Source: a virus. From it: 35,301 bases of DNA. Made by a program: the position numbers and the translations under genes. The notes below the pieces were generated by a model that saw only the letters and a list, made by a program, of their open reading frames with translations, was not told where the DNA came from and searched no databases. Shown piece by piece: positions 28,209-34,966 of the stretch. The stretch covers positions 1 to 35,301 of the IMG/VR virus record IMGVR_UViG_3300015360_000112. One strand, 5' to 3'. Positions within the stretch are counted from its first letter, which is position 1. The number at the start of each line of letters is the position of its first letter.

Positions 28209-29147
28209 CTATGCTGCGACTACGTCGACAAGCCAGTTTGCGTTGAGTACGACTGCGGTATACGCGTCGACTTTCCAACCAACTACACTGTAGAGATCAA
28301 GAGGGTTAGATGTATCAGACTCGTTAGAGCGCTTTACAAATACCCGTGAATTTCCTGATCCTGTTACGTCCACTTCGGCTACAGCGCCCTTACCAGCAAC
28401 GAAGTTACTGTAAAGAGTTACCGTAGAAGCACGAGTGAAGTTTACGTTTGTTTCAACAATGTCTACACCGTAAAGTGATCCGATCATTCCGTTCTTTAGC
28501 ATCTTTGCGTTTTCAGCAGAGTTGTAAAGTCCGATATTGATCCAGTTACCAGCAGCAGTATCACCACGAAGAGTGAATCCACCTTGGCTTGAAACGACAG
28601 CACGATAGTTGCCGCTTTCCCACTTAGGAGCTTTGTTGTCGAAGAGGGTTTTAACAGCCCGACGGAGTTCAGCTACTGTAAATGTGTCAGTAGAACCGAT
28701 AGCAGTGAGTTGCTTAGAAGCAGCACATTGCATGGTTGCACCAGCACAGATAGCAGTACCGAGAACGTAATCCATCTTTTCACCAGCGAACTGGCCGAAG
28801 TTTTCTACATGTTCTTTAAGACCAGCGTCGATAGACGTAAGTTCAAAGAAGGTAGATACACGCTCATAAGCACCATAAATGGCAGCTGTAGCGATGACAG
28901 TAGAAGCAGTTGAGTTTACTTCGCTAGGGTTCACACCTTCTGTGATAGCAGTGCCATCAACAGTGAAAGGGGTGTAGCGAGTAAAGTAAACGACTTTACC
29001 ACTATTTTTCGGGATAGATTTCTTAATCGCCAAGAAGTCATACTTACGAGCAGCTTCAGCTCTTTCGAGGAAAAGTCGGTCGTAGTAGATCTGCATGGTA
29101 GATGTCAGATTTCCGGGGGATGTCAAAGCAGTTGTCATTACTGACAT
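28209..29147 (-). CDS. Major capsid protein, N4-gp56 family
   Basis: A 312-residue protein. The opening (SPGNLTSTMQIYYDRLFLER), KSIPKNSGKVVYFTRYTPF and ITEGVNPSEVNSTASTVIAT, then AIYGAYERVSTFFELTS, match N4-gp56-type major capsid proteins (HK97 fold). The C-terminal segment (GKGAVAEVDVTG..., DLYSVVGWKVDAYTAVVLNA) is also typical. It follows the scaffold gene by 5 nt. Despite the name, the rest of the genome is not N4-like (no giant virion RNA polymerase). Confidence 0.88.
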   Translation of the reverse strand: MSVMTTALTSPGNLTSTMQIYYDRLFLERAEAARKYDFLAIKKSIPKNSGKVVYFTRYTPFTVDGTAITEGVNPSEVNSTASTVIATAAIYGAYERVSTFFELTSIDAGLKEHVENFGQFAGEKMDYVLGTAICAGATMQCAASKQLTAIGSTDTFTVAELRRAVKTLFDNKAPKWESGNYRAVVSSQGGFTLRGDTAAGNWINIGLYNSAENAKMLKNGMIGSLYGVDIVETNVNFTRASTVTLYSNFVAGKGAVAEVDVTGSGNSRVFVKRSNESDTSNPLDLYSVVGWKVDAYTAVVLNANWLVDVVAA

Positions 29148-29152
29148 AACTT

Positions 29153-29905
29153 TTAATACAGGCGTTCAGATGTATCAGCGTGAGGCAATAATGCTTCCAA
29201 ATCCTTAGATGACATGTTACGCATGTCAGCTTCAGAAATTTGTCTTTTAGGAGTGCTTGTTACAGATGAAGCCTGAGAGTTTTTCTTGACTTCAATCTTT
29301 TTGTAAGCATCTTGTTGTCCTGAGGCTATGGCATCCCCTATCCACTCAGTAGCGAGTTCTTCATAACTTTTTTCACCAAGGTTATCGAATCCGATACCTT
29401 CTGTGAGAGCTAGTTTTTTAAGTTTTTCTCGATGCGGAGCGTAGTGAGGATTATCGACTAGGAAAGAATTAAGCGATGCTTCTTCATTCCGTAGCGCGAG
29501 TTCTTGCTTTAGATTTTGCACTTCCTGCAATGCGTACCTAGCAGGATCTTCCTGCATAAGTTGTTGTTGCTCTTGTGCTTGCTGTTGAGAGATGGCGTTC
29601 TTGAATTCTTCCGGTGTGAGTCCAAACTGTTCCTCAATCAGATTAGCCACTTCAGCTTTTTGGCTGAGGTTGCCTTTCATTTTTTCAAGTTCAGTATATG
29701 ACTTCCAGATATCTTCAGGGGCCTTTCCCTTAAAGCGTTCGTCTATGTCCCAGGGGTTATTGATGCTATCCGTTTCATCCTGAATGCCTCCGTCAAAGGT
29801 CTGTTCAGTATCCGCGGCTTGGGTCTCAACTGCATCAATTTCTCCCTGAGAAGAAGTGACGTCTTCTCCTCCTACGGGGATTGCTGTTTCTGTTGGATTA
29901 TCCAT
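29153..29905 (-). CDS. Scaffold protein
   Basis: A 250-residue acidic, Gln-rich, helical protein starting MDNPTETAIPVGGEDVTSSQ with a coiled-coil core (KMKGNLSQKAEVANLIEEQF, then QQQAQEQQQLMQ...LKQELALRNEE). Charge, helicity and place right before the capsid gene are those of phage scaffolds, which template procapsid assembly and leave. No protease domain is present. Confidence 0.78.
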   Translation of the reverse strand: MDNPTETAIPVGGEDVTSSQGEIDAVETQAADTEQTFDGGIQDETDSINNPWDIDERFKGKAPEDIWKSYTELEKMKGNLSQKAEVANLIEEQFGLTPEEFKNAISQQQAQEQQQLMQEDPARYALQEVQNLKQELALRNEEASLNSFLVDNPHYAPHREKLKKLALTEGIGFDNLGEKSYEELATEWIGDAIASGQQDAYKKIEVKKNSQASSVTSTPKRQISEADMRNMSSKDLEALLPHADTSERLY

Positions 29906-29946
29906 ATTCCAAAAGTAGAGTTTTAGATTGTTTTCTCTATGCCAAA

Positions 29947-29976
29947 ATTATATTCATAGAGAGAGCGGTGTTTCGA
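29947..29976 (-). promoter_or_regulatory. Possible internal promoter before scaffold-capsid genes
   Basis: Minus strand, -35-like TCGAAA (29971-29976, 4 of 6), 18-nt spacer, perfect -10 TATAAT (29947-29952). Predicted start near 29940, 35 nt before the scaffold ATG. It would boost the most abundant virion proteins. A small 7-bp hairpin AAGGACT/AGTCCTT covers the preceding gene's stop at 29993-30009. Confidence 0.35.
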
Positions 29977-29999
29977 CCTAAACTGCTCATTGAAAGGAC

Positions 30000-30281
30000 T
30001 TATAGTCCTTCGGATGAGCCTTCTAACTCGTAAATCTTATTTTTTAAATCAGCGTGTATTGCTTCAACTAGCTTCATGTAGATCTCTATCCCCTCGAGCT
30101 TTCCACCCTTTTTCCACGACTCGTTGACGCTTTCGACATAGAAGTTATGGGGGCTTGCTGTCATTTCCTTTTTTGCCTTACTCATTGGCTTTGCAATGAA
30201 TTTCTGGAATATCTCAGAGCTTATTAAGTCCCTCATCATTACCAGTTCGTCTATTTCTGCTTGTAGAGTTTCGCGGTCCAT
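30000..30281 (-). CDS. Hypothetical protein between portal and scaffold
   Basis: A 93-residue helical protein starting MDRETLQAEIDELVMMRDLI; predicted long helices at both ends with a short turn (TASPHNFYVESVNES). It overlaps the portal stop by 1 nt. Small helical proteins at this position can be head-assembly or portal-associated factors; none is specifically recognised. Confidence 0.72.
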   Translation of the reverse strand: MDRETLQAEIDELVMMRDLISSEIFQKFIAKPMSKAKKEMTASPHNFYVESVNESWKKGGKLEGIEIYMKLVEAIHADLKNKIYELEGSSEGL

Positions 30282-32119
30282 TATTGTATTGCTTGCTGGT
30301 TAAGGTTGTCCCCCATGCCACCACCCATCATTTGTTGGTCTGGCATCTCTCCTGGCATCTCTCCTTGCATTCCTTGACCCATTGCCATTTGCTGTTGTCC
30401 CATAGCCATCTCCATTTCTCCCTGTTGGAGTTGCATTTGTTCTTGCTGCTCCATTATTGGGTTTGTTTCTGAAATGATTTCATCAATGTTGTCTATTCCT
30501 TGGAGTTCTGCTATACGACGACCAAAGGCTCTTTTCTCTTGGTCTGTTAAGAAGTTCTGCATAAGGTTAAAGAGTTCCACTTGTCGCTTTGCTTCGAGGT
30601 TCTTGTTACGAGCGATATTGGTTTCTCCCTTGATCTTGACGTTGTATCGTACGTTGTCTTTCTCGTTGATAAGGACTTGGTAAACCTGCTCTCGTATTTC
30701 TTCGGGAAAGATACGAAGGATCTGTGCATCTGGACTCTGTAAGTTTTCAAGCTCCATTCTGAGCATCATGTCAGCAATCTGAGCGAGTCCATTTTTAAAT
30801 CTTCGAACAATGAGTTCAAAGCGATTAGAGGTATTTGCTTGTGCTATTTCGTCTTGTCCGAGGGTGTCATTAGAAGCAGAACCCTGTATAAGATCTGTAG
30901 CTCCTGAGGCTCGCTTGTGTGCGTCTTCTAACATACCTAGAAGGTCGAAAGCAGACTGAGTGACATCATTGAACGGTACAGGTTGAATAACGTCTGAGAG
31001 AGACTTTCCTTGGGTATCTACTTCGACAAAGCCACCTGGTTTTGATACAAATTGACGTTTATCATTAACTGTCCCTCTCGAAGTAAGAAACATTTGGTTG
31101 TTCCCTAACTTGACGTTTGTGGAAATTTGGTTCGTCATTCTGTAAATCATCTTGTCAAGACCAAGAGTATTTTGCCCTACTCCAAAACCTTCGTATCGGT
31201 TTGGTATGGCGTTCGGTTCGAAAACAAACTTCACTACATTTTTAAAGTTGTATGGGTTTTCAGTATCACGAAGGACCTTCCCGTTAGCTATTGTCTGAAT
31301 ACGGTCATTGTCGATAAGTTCAAATACCTCAACCATTCCATTGGTTGCTTCTTGTTGAGCATTAGGAATATCTACACCCATAAGACCTGAGGAGTCATAC
31401 GGGTTTTGTTTTCCACCTGATTCTTCTAAATTATCAGCGTTTCTCGTACCCTCTTTCCCGATGTAGTTATAAATTGGATTTTCTTTCACTTCCTTTACAG
31501 AAAGCACAGAACGGAAAATGATACATGGTTGGTCCTTTATCTCTGGGATAATCGGGTTAAAGTACACGTCTAAGTGATTTGGTACTTCGATATCTGGTTC
31601 ATCGATAACGGGGACCTCATACTCCATGGGATTGCCATCTAATCCAACCTCTTCACTCATTTCTTTCTTAGTAGAAAAACGCCATAATACTTTGGCTTCT
31701 GATGTTCCGAAGGTTACGAATTGTCCTACTACGGATTCAATCTTTTCTTTAAAGTTTGGGATTGTGGCCCAGCGATGATTGATAATTTTTTCATAGAGTT
31801 TTGCAATAGCTTTGTCCTCATCTCCTATACCTTCGAACTCAACCTCAGGATCTCCGGAAAAGATAAAAGGCTTAACGTATGAAATCTCAGTACGAAGTTT
31901 AGGAATATCATCTTTAGTTGCGTATGGTGTTGACTGGATATAATCAGTCTTTCCCATGTAGACGTTAAAAATCTCTGCGAATTCAGAACGAGAGTCTACA
32001 GTTGCTTGTTCGTATGACTTCTTGAGACCCTCAATACGCTTAACGATTTGGTCCTCTGTCATTTCCTTCGTTTGTTTTTCTTGAGACTCGTATTCGTTAG
32101 TCTCGGTAGTAGGTTCCAT
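30281..32119 (-). CDS. Portal protein
   Basis: A 612-residue protein, dodecameric portal of the head vertex. Evidence: place directly after the large terminase; N-terminal KSYEQATVDSRSEFAEIFNV, a central AIPNRYEGFGVGQNTLGLDK and long helices (RMTNQISTNVKLGNNQMF, ASGATDLIQGSASNDTLGQDEIAQ), as in P22-like portals of short-tailed phages. The last 50 residues are a Met/Gln/Gly repeat (EMEMAMGQQQMAMGQG...), probably disordered. It overlaps the terminase end by 23 nt. Confidence 0.85.
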   Translation of the reverse strand: MEPTTETNEYESQEKQTKEMTEDQIVKRIEGLKKSYEQATVDSRSEFAEIFNVYMGKTDYIQSTPYATKDDIPKLRTEISYVKPFIFSGDPEVEFEGIGDEDKAIAKLYEKIINHRWATIPNFKEKIESVVGQFVTFGTSEAKVLWRFSTKKEMSEEVGLDGNPMEYEVPVIDEPDIEVPNHLDVYFNPIIPEIKDQPCIIFRSVLSVKEVKENPIYNYIGKEGTRNADNLEESGGKQNPYDSSGLMGVDIPNAQQEATNGMVEVFELIDNDRIQTIANGKVLRDTENPYNFKNVVKFVFEPNAIPNRYEGFGVGQNTLGLDKMIYRMTNQISTNVKLGNNQMFLTSRGTVNDKRQFVSKPGGFVEVDTQGKSLSDVIQPVPFNDVTQSAFDLLGMLEDAHKRASGATDLIQGSASNDTLGQDEIAQANTSNRFELIVRRFKNGLAQIADMMLRMELENLQSPDAQILRIFPEEIREQVYQVLINEKDNVRYNVKIKGETNIARNKNLEAKRQVELFNLMQNFLTDQEKRAFGRRIAELQGIDNIDEIISETNPIMEQQEQMQLQQGEMEMAMGQQQMAMGQGMQGEMPGEMPDQQMMGGGMGDNLNQQAIQ

Positions 32120-33278
32120 GTATTTCTAAATAAGGATCTTTTATTTGTTCTGTTGTTGGTCGATAGTTACTAAACCCATATCGTATGGCATCCATTGGGT
32201 CTGAAAATGTGTGTTCTGGCTCATTGAGTATCTTTCCTTCCTTATCAGTCTTGAATAGGTAGTTTCGATAGCATTTAATTGTGTTTATGCTTTTCTGAGT
32301 GAGTGATATTCTCTGGTCCTGTACGAACTGAATCCCCTGCATCACTGAACCTTGTCCCTTGGTAGCACCTATAATGTTTACTCCGTAGCTCCGTATCTCA
32401 TCGATACTCTTCGGTTCTGCACTATCTGCTATGACCAAAGTCTCTGGATTAGGGAGATTGAGGATAAAGTCTGCTATCTGCTTATTACTCATTCCCTTCA
32501 TGTAGAGTTGCTCGTCTACAATGAATCCGTCGTTGTATTTATATATGTCCTCGAGAACAGTTGGGTCATTGGTATATCCGAAGTCAAGTCCTCTTACTTC
32601 TAACCTTGCTTCGTGTGGTATCTCCTCAATGATCTTCCAATCTCGGTATACTTTGCCCTCAACTTCTCCTAGTTGTCCGAGTCCGTATACTTGCCACCAG
32701 CCTTTACGATTCTTACGCTGTTCGATTGAGTCGATGATCTCCTTAGAAAGCCCCTCGTTGTCCTTGTAAGTGAGGACAAGCTGTTCTGCATCATCTCGGC
32801 TCCCCATAATGTCCGTGTACCACCAGAACTCACTTGTTGGGTTCCAGTCGAGGATCACGAATTCTTTAGTACGGACCTCTAGTTCTTCGAAGGCTGGGAA
32901 CTTAATGTTGTTAGCCTCGTTGACGAAAAGTCTCTCTCGTCTAGCTCCTCGTACCTTAGTGCTATCGTCTACTGAAAAGAACTCTATTTTGCTTCCTGAC
33001 TCGTATGTATAAACACTGTTAGTCTTATCCCATCTCTTTTCATCAAAATAGTTATGTTCCTTCATGATCTTCTCCCAGTCCCTCATGGCTCCTCTTCGTA
33101 AGTGTGGGAAGCTCTCTGAAACAATACTGGTTAGGGTCGGGGTTTCATCTCTCTGTGCTAGATCTATCAAAAACTGTATGACGCTTATTGTTTTCCCTGC
33201 TGAAGTTCCTCCCGGTATTCCCCTAAGTCTCTTCTTGAGTTTCAGTATCTTCTTGAGTGCTGTTGTTACGACGAACAT
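32097..33278 (-). CDS. terL: Terminase large subunit
   Basis: A 393-residue packaging motor. Walker A is GGTSAGKT (23-30), Walker B RLFVNEAN with E121 as catalytic acid, and WNPTSEFWW the coupling motif. The nuclease domain has D in VRGLDFGYTNDPT, D in VIADSAEPKS and D in FSDPMDAIRYG. This pattern fits Terminase_3/PBSX-type enzymes. The first ATG gives a short N-terminus and overlaps the small terminase by 56 nt; no better start lies downstream before Walker A. Confidence 0.93.
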   Translation of the reverse strand: MFVVTTALKKILKLKKRLRGIPGGTSAGKTISVIQFLIDLAQRDETPTLTSIVSESFPHLRRGAMRDWEKIMKEHNYFDEKRWDKTNSVYTYESGSKIEFFSVDDSTKVRGARRERLFVNEANNIKFPAFEELEVRTKEFVILDWNPTSEFWWYTDIMGSRDDAEQLVLTYKDNEGLSKEIIDSIEQRKNRKGWWQVYGLGQLGEVEGKVYRDWKIIEEIPHEARLEVRGLDFGYTNDPTVLEDIYKYNDGFIVDEQLYMKGMSNKQIADFILNLPNPETLVIADSAEPKSIDEIRSYGVNIIGATKGQGSVMQGIQFVQDQRISLTQKSINTIKCYRNYLFKTDKEGKILNEPEHTFSDPMDAIRYGFSNYRPTTEQIKDPYLEIHGTYYRD

Positions 33279-33555
33279 AATCTAGTAGAGGTATTGGTTT
33301 TCCTGCTGATGTAATATCTGAGTTTGTTTGGGGATTCCCTTCTGCGAGCTTCCATATGTCTACCTTATCTATTCCCCCCATGAATTCTCGCTTCTCTTCG
33401 TCAGTCATTTCCTGGAGGTATTTCTTAGCATATTCTTTAAGTGATATGCTCCCCTTTGGACGACCGCCGGGATTGCCTGATTGTCCAGGCTTAAACTGGT
33501 GTGGCTTCAGCCAGTCCCTGTTGTTTTCAGACTGTTTTTGTGTATTATTTTCCAT
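33223..33555 (-). CDS. terS: Terminase small subunit (DUF5681-type)
   Basis: A 110-residue protein with the signature FKPGQSGNPGGRPKGS (about 22-37) of the DUF5681 domain, followed by helices (SLKEYAKKYLQEMTDEEKRE) and an acidic tail. Proteins with this domain commonly precede large terminases and recognise the packaging site. It is the first gene of the late operon, behind promoter 33711-33740 and two structured leader elements. Confidence 0.8.
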   Translation of the reverse strand: MENNTQKQSENNRDWLKPHQFKPGQSGNPGGRPKGSISLKEYAKKYLQEMTDEEKREFMGGIDKVDIWKLAEGNPQTNSDITSAGKPIPLLDYVRRNNSTQEDTETQEET

Positions 33556-33568
33556 TTTTCATATTCTG

Positions 33569-33604
33569 AAGGCGGATTTATATAGGGTGTTACCCAGCCG
33601 CCTT
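33569..33604 (-). promoter_or_regulatory. Nested hairpin just before terS start
   Basis: Minus strand: AAGGCGG/CCGCCTT (7 bp, 33569-33575 with 33598-33604) enclosing GGGT/ACCC with a GTT-like 3-nt loop, ending 13 nt before the terS ATG. A further stem TTTCC/GGAAA lies just upstream in the RNA (about 33609-33623). The late leader is therefore almost fully structured; it may limit translation or protect the 5' end. Confidence 0.5.
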
Positions 33605-33647
33605 TCGCTTTCCGTATAGGAAACACGCCTTCAACTTATGAAAACGC

Positions 33648-33703
33648 AAAAAAAGACACAATCGGTGTGATTATGCCTCGGTTTTTCCGTCAGCTATTTA
33701 GTT
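33648..33703 (-). terminator. Conserved leader RNA element, copy A (late operon leader)
   Basis: Minus strand: AACTAAATA, GCTGA, a 3-bp hairpin CGG/CCG with loop AAAAA, A, then the terminator stem GGCATAATC/GATTGTGTC (9 bp with two G-U pairs, loop ACACC) and seven T. It begins at about the predicted transcription start of promoter 33711-33740, so every late transcript would start with it. All morphogenesis genes lie downstream, which makes read-through control likely. Confidence 0.75.
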
Positions 33704-33710
33704 CCCTTCT

Positions 33711-33740
33711 ACTCTAGCATACTTTATCAATTCTTGTCAA
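33711..33740 (-). promoter_or_regulatory. Sigma70-like promoter of the late operon
   Basis: Minus strand, perfect -35 TTGACA (33735-33740), 18-nt spacer, -10 TAGAGT (33711-33716, 4 of 6). Predicted start near 33704, at the first base of element A. The weak -10 may mean that an activator is needed, as fits a late promoter. It overlaps the end of the 83-residue gene. Confidence 0.55.
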
Positions 33741-33743
33741 GCC

Positions 33744-33995
33744 CTATAACTTATATTTCTTAACCCTTATTAAAAGTGGCACACCTCCAACCTCATTCAT
33801 GCTATACGATCCAAACCCATAACCATCAACCGCATCCTCAGCATCTTGCCGATCTTTAGAACTTGGATTGCTGATATGATACTCGGCTATTATAAAAAAG
33901 TTATTGTCATCTTTTATATCTAATACTAATTTTCCAATACCCTGATTCTGTATGGTTTGAAGTATTTCAATGATCCTCTCCTCTTTTGGTTTCAT
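33744..33995 (-). CDS. Hypothetical protein, 83 aa
   Basis: Starts MKPKEERIIEILQTIQNQGI: a helix, then beta strands (KLVLDIKDDNNFFIIAEYHI, YSMNEVGGVPLLIRVKKYKL), a small alpha/beta protein. The frame is open to an ATG at 34025, but that lies inside the terminator hairpin; 33995 starts just after its T-run, the same arrangement as at the replication initiator. It is alone between two promoters, so a regulator is possible. No family recognised. Confidence 0.68.
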   Translation of the reverse strand: MKPKEERIIEILQTIQNQGIGKLVLDIKDDNNFFIIAEYHISNPSSKDRQDAEDAVDGYGFGSYSMNEVGGVPLLIRVKKYKL

Positions 33996-34003
33996 CGTTT
34001 TAT

Positions 34004-34038
34004 AAAAAAAGAGCCACTGCTCCATAGAAGCGTGACTC
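34004..34038 (-). terminator. Leader terminator before the 83-aa gene (diverged copy D)
   Basis: Minus strand stem GAGTCAC-GCTTC/GGAGC-A-GTGGCTC (12 bp with two G-U pairs, one bulged A, loop TAT) followed by seven T, then the gene start at 33995. It is preceded by CAACTCAAC..TAACCGAG, a partial match to the conserved elements (AACT.AA, AACCGAG). It lies within 60 nt of promoter 34085-34113, repeating the promoter-terminator-gene order. Confidence 0.65.
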
Positions 34039-34084
34039 GGTTAATTCGTTGAGTTGTGGTGTATTTCAACCAGATTGTATACTA

Positions 34085-34113
34085 AGCTTAGCACCCTTTC
34101 TCTTTTTTGTCAA
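34085..34113 (-). promoter_or_regulatory. Sigma70-like promoter of the 83-aa gene
   Basis: Minus strand, perfect -35 TTGACA (34108-34113), 17-nt spacer, -10 TAAGCT (34085-34090, 4 of 6). A TATACAAT sequence 6-10 nt further could act as an alternative -10. It starts 8 nt after the 50-residue gene's stop. Confidence 0.55.
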
Positions 34114-34120
34114 GTGATTA

Positions 34121-34273
34121 TTAAACCCTCTCGCTGTATTCGTACATTTCCTTCTCTTTTTCATTATCTACTGTCACACTGAACCGGAATGATAGCTTAT
34201 CTTCTCCCCAGTTGTGACATTCGAGAATCTCTACTAGCTTTTGTATTATTTGATCTTTCTTTTTCTGTTCCAT
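34121..34273 (-). CDS. Small hypothetical protein, 50 aa
   Basis: Starts MEQKKKDQIIQKLVEILECH, then a beta segment (DKLSFRFSVTVDNEKEKEMY). Charged and soluble. The ATG is 3 nt after the preceding gene's stop and the stop lies just before promoter 34085-34113, so it is the last gene of the right-edge operon. Function unknown. Confidence 0.6.
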   Translation of the reverse strand: MEQKKKDQIIQKLVEILECHNWGEDKLSFRFSVTVDNEKEKEMYEYSERV

Positions 34274-34276
34274 AGT

Positions 34277-34540
34277 TTATCGAGTCTCATCTAGGTATTG
34301 GATTATTGCATCTTCAATTTCACCATATATTGCTCGTGGACCACGATAACCATGCTCTTTTGCTTTACGATAGTGTTCTTCGTTATTCTCAGATTTTATC
34401 TCAAAAATCCTCTCGCTTGGTTTCTTGTGGCTTGTGTCATAACACTTTTCAGAGTTTGCAACTTTCAACTCTGCTCCTAGTCCTACTTTAAACCCGTCAT
34501 CAAACCCGTCCTCGTAACCTTGTTCGTATGTTTTGTTCAT
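34277..34540 (-). CDS. Hypothetical protein, 87 aa
   Basis: Starts MNKTYEQGYEDGFDDGFKVG, with a repeated Y/F-E-x-G-F/Y-x-D-G pattern in the first 20 residues, then a charged helical part (SENNEEHYRKAKEHGYRGPR) and a C-terminal helix. The N-terminal repeats resemble short acidic-glycine motifs found in several phage proteins of unknown role. The gene sits among small unknown genes. Confidence 0.68.
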   Translation of the reverse strand: MNKTYEQGYEDGFDDGFKVGLGAELKVANSEKCYDTSHKKPSERIFEIKSENNEEHYRKAKEHGYRGPRAIYGEIEDAIIQYLDETR

Positions 34541-34553
34541 AGTTATTCTTTAT

Positions 34554-34751
34554 TTACCTTTTACTAGCAATAGCACCAAGCACTCTTCCGAAGTATTTAT
34601 AACCGAAAGCTCTTATACCATAATCAGAAAACCAAAGGTCTTCGTTTGTAGTCTCTTCTCCGAAGGCTTGATGCGTGTTCCAAATAAAATACTTCTCTTT
34701 ACCAATCTTTATTCGGATTTCTGTCATTCCATATTTTCTTAATATCTGCAT
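34554..34751 (-). CDS. Hypothetical protein, about 65 aa
   Basis: Starts MQILRKYGMTEIRIKIGKEK and is beta-rich and aromatic (YFIWNTHQAFG, EDLWFSDYGIRAFGYKYFGR). The 34751 start overlaps the preceding gene by 13 nt, in line with other overlaps; an ATG at 34727 just after that stop is also possible, and 34787 is the longest. No family recognised. Confidence 0.6.
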   Translation of the reverse strand: MQILRKYGMTEIRIKIGKEKYFIWNTHQAFGEETTNEDLWFSDYGIRAFGYKYFGRVLGAIASKR

Positions 34752-34966
34752 AAAGCTTTTATATTCTTTAGTACTTGTTCTCGGCAAGCGTTGAAACCAT
34801 ACATACTAGCAAAACTGTTTTCCCCTCCTTCTGGTGGTGGGCAACCATTTATTCTAGGTACTATCCCGATAAGCTCTTCCTTGAACCTCTTCCTTTCTTC
34901 TGTTCTGGCTTGGTCTAGTTTCTCGGACTTATCATCAAACTCCTCTAGTATTTTTTCATTGGTCAT
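34739..34966 (-). CDS. Hypothetical protein, paralogue of the 133-447 gene
   Basis: A 75-residue protein starting MTNEKILEEFDDKSEKLDQA with the shared QARTEER segment, then PRINGCPPPEGGENS and a helical end. DNA identity with the left-end gene is nearly complete over the first 36 bases and over the CTTTCTTCTGTTCTGGCTTG stretch, while the rest differs, pointing to domain shuffling or recombination between copies. Its start overlaps the preceding stop (ATGA). Confidence 0.68.
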   Translation of the reverse strand: MTNEKILEEFDDKSEKLDQARTEERKRFKEELIGIVPRINGCPPPEGGENSFASMYGFNACREQVLKNIKALCRY

